Made by a program: the position numbers and the translations under genes
The notes under the pieces: generated by a model
Database searches by the model: none
What the model was told of the DNA's origin: nothing
Seen by the model: only the letters and a program-made list of their open reading frames with translations
Shown: positions 1-5,480 of the stretch, one piece after another
How the letters are laid out: every line of letters starts with the position of its first letter
Numbering within the stretch: the stretch's first letter is position 1
Origin: Limisphaerales bacterium
GTDB taxonomy: Bacteria > Verrucomicrobiota > Verrucomicrobiia > Limisphaerales > UBA11358
Assembly: GCA_003133815.1 (NCBI GenBank)
Contig: PKZR01000190.1
Span: 3,622-10,087 of the forward strand
Length of the DNA: 6,466 nt
Direction of reading: 5' to 3'

Positions 1-175
1 GTCGGAAACCGCCTACGCCAGCAATCTCGGCCTGCCGGACGAGGAGTTTAACTACGACGAATTCGTGAAGGATGAATTTGGCTCCGGCCCGGCAAAACCG
101 CGCGGCATAAGCTGGCTTTGGTGGCTCGTCGCCCTGCTGCTTGTCGCATTGTTTTTATATTCGTTCCTGCGTTAA
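1..175 (+). CDS. Zinc-ribbon/membrane protein, copy 1 (5' end outside window)
   Basis: The window opens inside this gene; frame begins at base 2 and 57 codons plus TAA are visible. The protein matches residues 32-88 of the intact paralog at 974-1240 almost residue for residue: an acidic linker (SETAYASNLGLPDEEF), a PRGI motif, then a single C-terminal membrane helix rich in Trp, Leu and Val ending LFLYSFLR. By analogy the missing N-terminus should carry a four-Cys zinc ribbon, making this a small tail-anchored membrane protein; the function of the family is unknown to me. Its TAA stop differs from the TGA of the other copies, and homology to them stops at about base 173, so the stop may have been supplied by the sequence that now follows. 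That stop overlaps the stop of the convergent toxin gene in the palindrome TTAA (172-175). Confidence 0.8.
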   Translation, partial: SETAYASNLGLPDEEFNYDEFVKDEFGSGPAKPRGISWLWWLVALLLVALFLYSFLR

Positions 176-468
176 ATTTCAGGCTCGCCGCGTGCCGCGT
201 GCCAGAAGCGGATGACTTCAACGACTTTCGCCTCATCCTTCACGCGGTAAAAAATCCGATACGGCTTGGAAATGATTTCACGAATATTTTTGTTGTTCTG
301 TTCCGGGACGACGCGGCCAAAGCGCGGAGATTTTGCGAGATGCCGGACACTTTCAATCAATTTTCGGCCAAACCGCGCACCGGCCTCCTGATTGTCTTCG
401 GAAATGAAACGGACGATACCTTCGAGGTCGTCAATGGCCGGCTCGGAAAAAATTATTTTGTAGTCCAT
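172..468 (-). CDS. RelE/ParE-family toxin of a type II toxin-antitoxin pair
   Basis: This 98-aa protein has the size and layout of the RelE/ParE superfamily: N-terminal strand (YKIIFSEPAIDDL), two helices (about residues 10-46), the family turn SPRFGRVVPE at 47-56, NIREI at 61-65, the KPYRIFYRV strand at 68-76 and a final strand ending VIRFWHAAR at 85-93. Members either cleave ribosome-bound mRNA (RelE) or poison gyrase (ParE); sequence alone does not decide which. It follows the antitoxin gene with a 16-base overlap, the usual antitoxin-first order, so the two are probably translationally coupled and repressed by their own complex. It is convergent with copy 1 of the zinc-ribbon gene and their stop codons overlap. 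The frame is intact, so the toxin is probably functional. Family assignment is firm; subtype is not. Confidence 0.87.
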   Translation of the reverse strand: MDYKIIFSEPAIDDLEGIVRFISEDNQEAGARFGRKLIESVRHLAKSPRFGRVVPEQNNKNIREIISKPYRIFYRVKDEAKVVEVIRFWHAARGEPEI

Positions 469-638
469 GACGCCGCAAGCTTTTCAACTTCGTCAATGGA
501 CCTGCCTTCGCCACGATCGAGCGAATCCAGTCCCTTTTGGATGGCGGCGACCACTTCCAGCCGACGGGTGATCTCATCGAAACTCGCGTCTTCCGGGAGT
601 TGCTCCACAGTTTCCAGCACCATTCGTTTGGCAGTCAT
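453..638 (-). CDS. Antitoxin partner of the RelE/ParE-type toxin
   Basis: This encodes a 61-aa acidic protein starting MTAKRMVLETVEQLPEDASF, followed by a helix with EITRRLEVVAAIQKGLDSLDRGEG and an SIDEVEKLAASW tail. This pattern (short N-terminal segment, LPEDASFDEI, then IQKGLDSLDRGEG) is that of small RelB-like/addiction-module antitoxins encoded directly upstream of ParE/RelE toxins; the C-terminal tail would wrap the toxin. I chose the ATG at 638. A GTG at 653 would add five residues (MQSNP); no clear Shine-Dalgarno supports either. The gene ends inside the toxin gene (16-base overlap). Only about 45 bases separate its start from the truncated paralog at 687-764, so its promoter must lie in that short space or inside the scrap. 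Confidence 0.8.
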   Translation of the reverse strand: MTAKRMVLETVEQLPEDASFDEITRRLEVVAAIQKGLDSLDRGEGRSIDEVEKLAASWTTK

Positions 639-684
639 GGGATTACTCTGCACGAAAACAAGAGAAAATGCAATGGCATGAATT

Positions 685-764
685 AACCGCGCGGCATCAA
701 CTGGCTCTGGTGGCTTGTCGCCGTTCTGCTCATCGGATTGTTTTTATATTCTTTCCTGCGTTGA
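685..764 (+). pseudogene. Truncated zinc-ribbon protein gene: last 25 codons only
   Basis: In frame from about base 687 the sequence reads PRGINWLWWLVAVLLIG followed by LFLYSFLR and a TGA stop at 762-764. This is the membrane-helix end of the paralogs at 1-175 and 974-1240 with no start codon or zinc ribbon. By hand alignment over 78 bases it differs from copy 3 at about 5 positions and from copy 1 at about 11, so it is the relic of a separate tandem copy closer to copy 3, not a fresh duplicate of copy 1. Homology begins abruptly at AACCGCGCGGC (685-695), directly beyond the toxin-antitoxin cassette. Confidence 0.8.
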
Positions 765-835
765 AAATGGATGAGGCGAATGAATTCAAGCTAGAAGAAT
801 CCTGGGACTGACCCCTTCACATTTTGATGGGACTG
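685..835 (+). repeat. Degenerate tandem repeat unit, left copy (pairs with about 1161-1310)
   Basis: The relic gene end and about 60-70 bases after it resemble the end of copy 3 and what follows it. Shared blocks include ATGGATGA two or three bases after each stop, AATGAATTC (778-786 and 1256-1264), and TGGG..TGACCC (803-815 region and 1281-1291 region). In both copies the first ATG after the stop (767 and 1243) would start a peptide MDE(A/S)NEF, which here ends after 14 residues at 809-811. This suggests that a second gene once followed the zinc-ribbon gene in each unit and is now broken in both. The rest of 765-973 holds no convincing gene. Confidence 0.65.
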
Positions 836-903
836 GATTTGCGGACGGATGAAGAATACACCAGCGCGGCGGGGTGAAAACCATTGATGAAGTTATGAAG
901 GCA

Positions 904-947
904 GAATGAAGAATTGATTGAAACGCGCGGCTGGATTTTCTTCATTC
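904..947. other. Inverted repeat upstream of the intact zinc-ribbon gene
   Basis: GAATGAAGAA at 904-913 is the exact reverse complement of TTCTTCATTC at 938-947, with a 24-base spacer. It lies 27 bases before the ATG at 974 and would fall in the untranslated leader if transcription starts upstream. There is no T-tract, so it does not look like a terminator. It may be a regulatory hairpin or chance in an A/T-purine-rich stretch. Confidence 0.4.
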
Positions 948-973
948 ATCATTCTTGCTTCTGCATATTCAAA

Positions 974-1240
974 ATGCCTCCTGAAACTTGTCCGAACTGC
1001 GGTGTAGAAGTTCCACGCAACGCCAAGGCATGCCCCGGCTGCGGCTCCGACGAAAAAACCGGCTGGTCGGAAACCGCCTATGCCAGCAATCTCGGCCTGC
1101 CGGACGAGGAATTTGATTACGACAATTTCGTAAAGGAAGAATTCGGTTCCGGCGCGGCAAAACCGCGCGGCATCAAGTGGCTTTGGTGGGTTGTCGCCGT
1201 TCTGCTCGTCGGATTGTTTTTATATTCGTTCCTGCGTTGA
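974..1240 (+). CDS. Zinc-ribbon protein with C-terminal membrane helix, intact copy 3
   Basis: This encodes 88 residues starting MPPETCPNCG. A zinc ribbon uses Cys6, Cys9, Cys20 and Cys23 (C-x2-C-x10-C-x2-C); residues 25-68 form a polar, acidic linker with GLPDEEFDYDNF; residues 69-87 are one hydrophobic helix rich in Trp, Val and Leu. The predicted topology is a tail-anchored inner-membrane protein with a cytoplasmic zinc ribbon. I chose the ATG at 974 because it places the zinc ribbon right at the N-terminus as in similar proteins; an in-frame TTG at 914 would add 20 unlikely residues. No good Shine-Dalgarno is visible. I recall similar proteins from Verrucomicrobia, of unknown function. 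It is the only complete member of a family present three times within 1.25 kb. Confidence 0.82.
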   Translation: MPPETCPNCGVEVPRNAKACPGCGSDEKTGWSETAYASNLGLPDEEFDYDNFVKEEFGSGAAKPRGIKWLWWVVAVLLVGLFLYSFLR

Positions 1241-1310
1241 CGATGGATGAATCAAATGAATTCCAGCAAGTAGAACACTTGGGGATGACCCTTTTACAGA
1301 TGTCACCGGC
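1161..1310 (+). repeat. Degenerate tandem repeat unit, right copy (pairs with about 685-835)
   Basis: This covers the final 27 codons of the intact zinc-ribbon gene and roughly 60-70 bases beyond its stop, matching the relic unit on the left. The small open frame starting at 1243 (MDESNEFQQVEHLG) runs only to 1327-1329. Similarity fades after about 1300, where this copy continues into the FG-GAP-like fragment and the left copy does not. Confidence 0.6.
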
Positions 1311-1373
1311 GACAAGAAAAATGATTTGATCGTGCTGGTGCATGACCGGATTCTGGTTTATCCGCAGGAGTAA
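1260..1373 (+). pseudogene. C-terminal fragment of an FG-GAP/VCBS-like repeat protein
   Basis: The frame ending TAA at 1371-1373 reads GDDPFTDVTGDKKNDLIVLV followed by HDRILVYPQE. D-(V/L)-(T/N)-G-D-x-x-x-D-L followed by a hydrophobic strand and an R-(I/V)-LVY end is the pattern of FG-GAP/VCBS calcium-binding beta-propeller repeats, common in large surface or secreted proteins of Verrucomicrobia and Planctomycetes. There is no start codon in this frame (a TGA lies at 1257-1259), and the potential start at 1243 is in another frame. It is therefore a decayed remnant, most likely of the gene that followed the zinc-ribbon gene in the ancestral tandem unit. The family call rests on about one repeat only. 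Confidence 0.5.
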
Positions 1374-1409
1374 GATTTTTTCAACTGCCAAGACACAAGG
1401 GTGGTCAAT

Positions 1410-1439
1410 TTGACAGTTTAGGCTCGACTTTGGTAGTCT
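1410..1439 (+). promoter_or_regulatory. Possible sigma-70 promoter of the deacetylase gene
   Basis: TTGACA at 1410-1415 is a perfect -35 element, followed after 18 bases by TAGTCT (1434-1439), which fits a relaxed TAnnnT -10. Transcription would start about 1445-1448, at or next to the ATG at 1448, implying a leaderless message. This agrees with the lack of any Shine-Dalgarno there. The -10 match is weak. Confidence 0.35.
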
Positions 1440-1447
1440 TCGCGGTA

Positions 1448-2413
1448 ATGGCTGACCACGCACTTTATTACAGCGACCAGTTTGTGCTGTCGAAAGACAA
1501 CTTCGACACCACCCGCAAGGCCGCGTGGATTGCCGCATCTCTGGACAAAGACCCGATTCCCGGTGTCCGATTGAGTTCTCCAAAATCCTCCACGCTCGCC
1601 GATGCCCGGCGCGTTCACTCGGAAATTTATTTGCAGACGTTGCAAACCGGCCAGCCCGTCGCCACCGCAAATTCCTCCAAAATAAATTGGGACTCCGGCG
1701 TGCTGCCGATGGCCTTGAGCGCGTGTGGCGGAATGTTGGCGGCGGGAAAATCCGCCCGGCGCGATGGCGTGGCCGGTTGTCTGGCCAGCGGCTTCCATCA
1801 TGCCAAGCGTGACCGGGGCGACGGCTTTTGCACGCTCAATGGTCTGGCCATAACCGCTCATGCCATGGCCGAAGGCAACCGCGATCACATATTGGTTTTG
1901 GATTTGGACGCGCATTGCGGTGGCGGAACTCATTCACTGATTCAAAACCATCCCCGGCTCTGGCAGTTGGACGTGAGCGTGATGCCTTACGACGATTACC
2001 ACCCCGGCGAACGCTGCATCAAGGAAACCGTGGATGACGCCCGGCAATACCTGAAAACCGTCTGGCGCTGCCTGCAACAGGCCGAAGCCGAATGGCCGAT
2101 GTTCTCCGTGTGCCTTTACAACGCAGGCATGGACATCCATCAAAACTGCGAAATTGGCGGACTCGCTGGCATGGATGAATTCATCATCACACTGCGCGAG
2201 GAAATGGTTTTTCAATGGTGCAGGGAGCGCGGAATTCCAATTGCCTACGCAATGGCTGGCGGCTATACCGGAGGCAAGATGTCCCGCGCACGGTTGGTTG
2301 ATTTGCACCGGCTGACTTTGATCTGTGCCGGAAAAATTGATTCAAGTGACAATATTTGTCCGCAACGAAAAAGTGATGTGAAAATTAAGAAAGGAAAAAC
2401 TCATGGGACTTGA
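1448..2413 (+). CDS. Histone deacetylase-superfamily amidohydrolase
   Basis: This 321-aa protein belongs to the arginase/deacetylase fold family (histone deacetylases, AcuC, acetylpolyamine amidohydrolases), zinc enzymes that remove acyl groups from lysine or polyamine amines; the substrate here is unknown. Counting from the ATG at 1448: WDSGV at about 81-85, SGFHHAKRDRGDGFC with the catalytic His pair 117-118, LDLDAHCGGGT with zinc ligands Asp154 and His156, YNAGMD with zinc ligand Asp229, and AGGY with the transition-state Tyr273. All catalytic residues are present, so it should be active. DAHCGGGT has Gly where most relatives have Asn or Asp (DxHxG(N/D)GT). An in-frame TTG at 1430 would add six residues; the ATG is preferred. 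The last 25 or so residues (after LTLICAG) are polar and Lys-rich, lie in AT-rich DNA and overlap the next gene by 11 bases, so the natural C-terminus may have been replaced. Confidence 0.87.
   Translation: MADHALYYSDQFVLSKDNFDTTRKAAWIAASLDKDPIPGVRLSSPKSSTLADARRVHSEIYLQTLQTGQPVATANSSKINWDSGVLPMALSACGGMLAAGKSARRDGVAGCLASGFHHAKRDRGDGFCTLNGLAITAHAMAEGNRDHILVLDLDAHCGGGTHSLIQNHPRLWQLDVSVMPYDDYHPGERCIKETVDDARQYLKTVWRCLQQAEAEWPMFSVCLYNAGMDIHQNCEIGGLAGMDEFIITLREEMVFQWCRERGIPIAYAMAGGYTGGKMSRARLVDLHRLTLICAGKIDSSDNICPQRKSDVKIKKGKTHGT
2391..2395 (+). promoter_or_regulatory. Shine-Dalgarno of the 138-aa gene
   Basis: AAGGA lies 7 bases before the ATG at 2403, in a purine run (AAGAAAGGAAAAA). It is the clearest ribosome-binding site in the window, fixes the start at 2403, and lies inside the end of the deacetylase frame. 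Confidence 0.6.
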
Positions 2414-2819
2414 CCAATGGGCATACGCGGTTTCAAAACGTAGTCTTGGAAAGAAGGACGTTGATTTTATTATTTCCGAGCGGACGAAACTGGTGGAGCT
2501 TGCCTATTGGCGCAACCATCGGGGACTTCTGACTTGGATGGTAGAACTCTACTATAAAAAGGGCGGAAAAAAAGGGCCGAAGAAAATGTGCTGTATTGAT
2601 CTTCGGATAAATGAGCAGGACTTGGACGCTTTTGAAAAGGCCATCCAGAAACGGAAACTATATGGATACAAACTTAACTGCCCTCGAAATGGAATGCCCA
2701 AAGGTTCGCCTGATCATCATCACAACAATTATTGTTTGGAGCATGACCAGGAATTCTTAAAAAAGGCCCGTCAGACCATCAGTGACGGCAAGGCTGTTTT
2801 TTACCATGATTGGTGGTAA
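2403..2819 (+). CDS. Hypothetical protein, MGLD...YWR...WW family (phage-associated type)
   Basis: This is a 138-aa soluble protein with no signal peptide or membrane helix. The N-terminal MGLDQWAYA, the ELAYWRNHRGLLTWMVE segment (about 32-48), CCIDLRINEQDLDAFEKAI (63-81) and the C-terminal KKARQTISDGKAVFYHDWW (120-138) follow the layout of a small family I remember mainly from phages and prophages (MGLDMYL...YWRK.N.IH.WFV...), sometimes misannotated as phosphoglycerate kinase. No catalytic motif is evident; a HHH run at 105-107 and Cys63/Cys64 could be metal-binding but this is unsupported. It starts 11 bases inside the deacetylase gene with a good Shine-Dalgarno, and is followed by a 59-base gap before rmuC. 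The family link supports a mobile origin for this block. Function is unknown. Confidence 0.75.
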   Translation: MGLDQWAYAVSKRSLGKKDVDFIISERTKLVELAYWRNHRGLLTWMVELYYKKGGKKGPKKMCCIDLRINEQDLDAFEKAIQKRKLYGYKLNCPRNGMPKGSPDHHHNNYCLEHDQEFLKKARQTISDGKAVFYHDWW

Positions 2820-2878
2820 TTAAATTCTGAAACCAAAGCTAACCTTACGCGATCAAAAATATTGAAGCAAAATTCATT

Positions 2879-4387
2879 ATGTTCACATTACTTATTGCAA
2901 CCACGCTGGTAGTTGCCCTGAGTGGGCTAATCTTAACCGTCTTAGTTTGGCAGAAAATAAAACAGCCGGCAGGTGAGTCGCTCGATCAGGCATTGCGCGA
3001 AGAACTGCGGCAATCTCGTGAAGAAGCTTCCAAACAGGCGCGCGATTTACGTCAAGAGGTCGCCACTATGCAAGACAATGCAAATAAGGCGTTGGTTCAA
3101 ACGATAAATCTGCTCGGGGAAAATCAAAAATCGTTACTGGATAGACTGACCACAGCCACCAAGGAGGGAGCAACCGCCACCCATGAGGAAATTGAGAAAC
3201 TGGTGCAGCGCACGGATGATGGGCTGAAACAGATCCAAAAGAGCATTGACGACCGCGTGGATCAAATGCAAAGAAAATTGGATGAGAAACTACGTCAGAT
3301 GATGGACGAACAAAAGACCCAACTGACCGATGTGGTGACGGCCCTGAAGGGTTTTGAAAAAACGAATCAGGAAGGGCAGGAAAAAGCACTCGAAAAGTTG
3401 GATCAGAAATTTAAGGACATCCAGGAAAGCAATGAGAAAAAGTTGGAACAGATGCGGAAGACGGTTGACGAACAGCTTGGAAACACACTGCAACAACGAC
3501 TTGGCGAATCGTTCAAACAGGTCAGCGAACGATTGGAGGCGGTGCAGCGCGGGTTGGGAGATATGCAGCGGCTTGCCACTGACGTAAATGGCTTGCAGCG
3601 GGTGCTTACCAATGTAAAAGAGCGTGGAACTTGGGGTGAATATCAACTTGGCGCGATTCTGGAGCAAATTCTTACACCTGATCAATACGGTCGCAACGTG
3701 CATGTGCAGGAGGGTAAGGAAACGGTGGAGTTTGCCATTAAGCTGCCGGGCAAAGGCGTGGATCAAGACAAACCTATCTGGCTGCCAATAGATTCTAAAT
3801 TTCCCAGAGAGGATTACGACCGGCTCGTGGCTGCTTCGACTGCCGCCGATGCTGAGGGTGTAAAGCAGGCGACCAATGCTTTGATTAGACAGGTGCGCAG
3901 CATGGCGAAGGACATTCAGAATAAATATATTGCCGTGCCGCACACCACTGATTTTGGAATTTTGTTTCTGCCCACAGAAGGTTTGTATGCCGAGGTGCTG
4001 CGTCAGCCTGGATTTCATGATGAACTACAGCGGGAATATAAAGTTATGGTTGCTGGGCCGACTACATTGTCTGCGATTTTGAGCAGTCTTCGGGTGGGCT
4101 TCCAGACTTTGGCGATTGAGCAGCGTGCCGGTGAAGTCCGGACTGTTCTCGGCGCAGTCAAAACTGAGTTTGGCAAATTTGGCGAGGTGTTGGACACGGT
4201 GAAAAAACAACTTAACACGGCCGCAAATACGCTTGAAAAAACTGGCGTGCGAACCCGCGCCATGGAACGCGCGCTTAAAGACGTTACGAAGTTGCCCGCC
4301 GACAAAGCCGCAGCGGTATTTAACTTTTCCGAATCAGTTTCACCCGTTGAAACCGAAGAGGACGCCGACAAAGAAAACACTGAATAA
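2879..4387 (+). CDS. rmuC: RmuC-family DNA recombination protein (nuclease-like)
   Basis: This is a 502-aa protein with the standard RmuC build. Residues 2-24 form an N-terminal membrane helix; about 35-240 is a long, charged coiled coil (rich in Gln, Lys, Glu; repeated DEKLRQMMDEQ/DEQL-type heptads); about 245-470 is the RmuC domain with ERGTWGEYQLGAILEQIL (248-265), the signature PIDSKFP (303-309), whose Asp-x-Lys fits a PD-(D/E)XK-type nuclease site, DFGILFLPTEGLYAEVL (358-374) and GPTTLSAILSSLRVGFQTLA (393-412). In E. coli, loss of RmuC raises inversion between short inverted repeats, so the family is thought to restrain aberrant recombination at the membrane; the exact activity is not settled. 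The C-terminal 30 residues are acidic and variable. It starts at the ATG at 2879, giving the anchor; only a weak GAAG precedes it. It has lower GC than the deacetylase gene. Confidence 0.93.
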   Translation: MFTLLIATTLVVALSGLILTVLVWQKIKQPAGESLDQALREELRQSREEASKQARDLRQEVATMQDNANKALVQTINLLGENQKSLLDRLTTATKEGATATHEEIEKLVQRTDDGLKQIQKSIDDRVDQMQRKLDEKLRQMMDEQKTQLTDVVTALKGFEKTNQEGQEKALEKLDQKFKDIQESNEKKLEQMRKTVDEQLGNTLQQRLGESFKQVSERLEAVQRGLGDMQRLATDVNGLQRVLTNVKERGTWGEYQLGAILEQILTPDQYGRNVHVQEGKETVEFAIKLPGKGVDQDKPIWLPIDSKFPREDYDRLVAASTAADAEGVKQATNALIRQVRSMAKDIQNKYIAVPHTTDFGILFLPTEGLYAEVLRQPGFHDELQREYKVMVAGPTTLSAILSSLRVGFQTLAIEQRAGEVRTVLGAVKTEFGKFGEVLDTVKKQLNTAANTLEKTGVRTRAMERALKDVTKLPADKAAAVFNFSESVSPVETEEDADKENTE

Positions 4388-4448
4388 TTATCAGGTAAAT
4401 AAAAAATTTCTATATCATGTATCATAGTGAAAATAAAAATATAAAAAT

Positions 4449-5432
4449 ATGTTTCGACCATATAATCTAACATCCATTGCGGCTTGGACTGTGGGCAGTC
4501 TGGCTGGGAATCAGGCCTATTATGCAGTTAAGAAAAAACACGCCGGGATCATTTTAAATCAAGGCGGTTTACAGCCAACTAGCCTTGCCCCGGCCAGTAA
4601 CCCACCTTATGTCCAGAAAGTCTTTAACAAATGTATGAATGTGGGCAATGAAGTTGTTAAATTTCATAGTGATTTGTCTTCGGCATACACTCGGGAGACA
4701 AACACCCTAAACACCACGCCACTACTGAAATTAGTTGCATATTGCAACTGGTTGAATTCCAACAAAAATCGAATAAAGGATGAAATACGAGCCGTATTAG
4801 ATCGGGCAAAGCGTGAGGGGTATGTTTATGAGAAGAGCATTCAGACTTTGATTGAAGAAACAGATAGCCTTGTAAAGACGGTTAATTTAACGAAAGATGA
4901 TATGTTGCGACAGGTGTATGATTTGCTTGATCAAAATGATAGGCTCGCTTCAGCACCTCAAAAACCCAAGGCTCTGGAACTTTTTGATCTGATACTCTCG
5001 AACATGCAGGTGGATGAGAAAAGTTGGAAATTAAAAGAATTCAATGGGTCTGGATTAAAATTGGTTGGCCCCAAGCAAAACGCCGACACTACAACTTGTG
5101 GAGATCAGAATATTAAAACGGAAGCGCTGTCCAAAGCCCCTTCAGAACCGTTGCCCAAATCAGATGAGCAGCAAATCAAGTCCGCTGCCACAAACCCCAC
5201 CAAAAAGAAATCGAAGCCTGCCAAATCACGCAATGTCGAAACCAAAGGGATAGCGGAAAAAATTAATCAAATTTACATAGCCCGCGACTCTCAAGCCATC
5301 GGTCCTTATAGCTATGCTCAAATGCTCGACTGGGTTAAAACAAGGCCAGATGATTTAGTGGCCTACGATGGCGCTTCAGAGTGGATAAAACTTAAAGATT
5401 TGATTGCAAAAATTGAAAGCGGTCAAATTTAG
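4449..5432 (+). CDS. GYF_2-like domain protein with uncharacterised N-terminal region
   Basis: This encodes 327 aa. The C-terminus (about 273-322: IYIARDSQAIGPYSYAQML, then DDLVAYDGASEWIKLKDL) fits the bacterial GYF_2 domain, whose pattern is aromatic-x2-(R/D)-x-G-x2-(I/Q)-GP(F/Y)S...L..., then D-x-LV...G...W..L; these domains are thought to bind peptides and often sit in membrane proteins. Residues about 210-270 are a Lys/Pro/Ser-rich, likely disordered linker (PTKKKSKPAKS). Residues about 50-200 appear mostly helical and match nothing I recognise. Residues 8-27 (TSIAAWTVGSLAGNQAYYAV) are mildly hydrophobic, perhaps a weak membrane association. It follows rmuC after a 61-base, very AT-rich gap with no Shine-Dalgarno and no terminator, so it may be cotranscribed with rmuC or have its own promoter there. 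Real gene: confident. Role: unknown. Confidence 0.8.
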   Translation: MFRPYNLTSIAAWTVGSLAGNQAYYAVKKKHAGIILNQGGLQPTSLAPASNPPYVQKVFNKCMNVGNEVVKFHSDLSSAYTRETNTLNTTPLLKLVAYCNWLNSNKNRIKDEIRAVLDRAKREGYVYEKSIQTLIEETDSLVKTVNLTKDDMLRQVYDLLDQNDRLASAPQKPKALELFDLILSNMQVDEKSWKLKEFNGSGLKLVGPKQNADTTTCGDQNIKTEALSKAPSEPLPKSDEQQIKSAATNPTKKKSKPAKSRNVETKGIAEKINQIYIARDSQAIGPYSYAQMLDWVKTRPDDLVAYDGASEWIKLKDLIAKIESGQI

Positions 5433-5480
5433 TTTTACGAAGCATGGGTGAATTTGGTGAAGTAATTCACAAAAAATACT

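Noticed and set aside
118..681. Plus-strand open frame of 187 codons opposite the toxin-antitoxin pair
   Set aside because: It is antisense to two recognisable toxin-antitoxin genes, its product has no family pattern, and it overlaps the end of copy 1 in a different frame.
172..686. TTAA at both edges read as the target duplication of a piggyBac-like element
   Set aside because: Four-base TTAA matches are common by chance, there are no terminal inverted repeats, no transposase is present, and the flanks are two different partial gene copies instead of one interrupted gene.
801..818. GGGACTGACCCC-type sequence as an insertion-sequence end
   Set aside because: The similar stretch after copy 3 is explained by the tandem repeat, and no transposase or paired end is present.
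914..973. TTG-initiated N-terminal extension of the intact zinc-ribbon gene
   Set aside because: The added 20 residues have no counterpart expected for the family, there is no ribosome-binding site, and the stretch overlaps an inverted repeat.
1418..1933. Minus-strand open frame of 171 codons opposite the deacetylase
   Set aside because: The opposite strand encodes the catalytic core of a clear deacetylase; this frame shows no domain.
3290..4018. Minus-strand open frame of 242 codons inside rmuC
   Set aside because: It lies wholly opposite the conserved RmuC domain; the product has no recognisable motif and is best explained by codon bias of the sense gene.
5448..5470. Short inverted repeat GTGAATT/AATTCAC between the GYF_2 and HNH genes
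   Set aside because: A seven-base AT-rich stem with a nine-base loop and no T-tract is too weak to call a terminator or operator.
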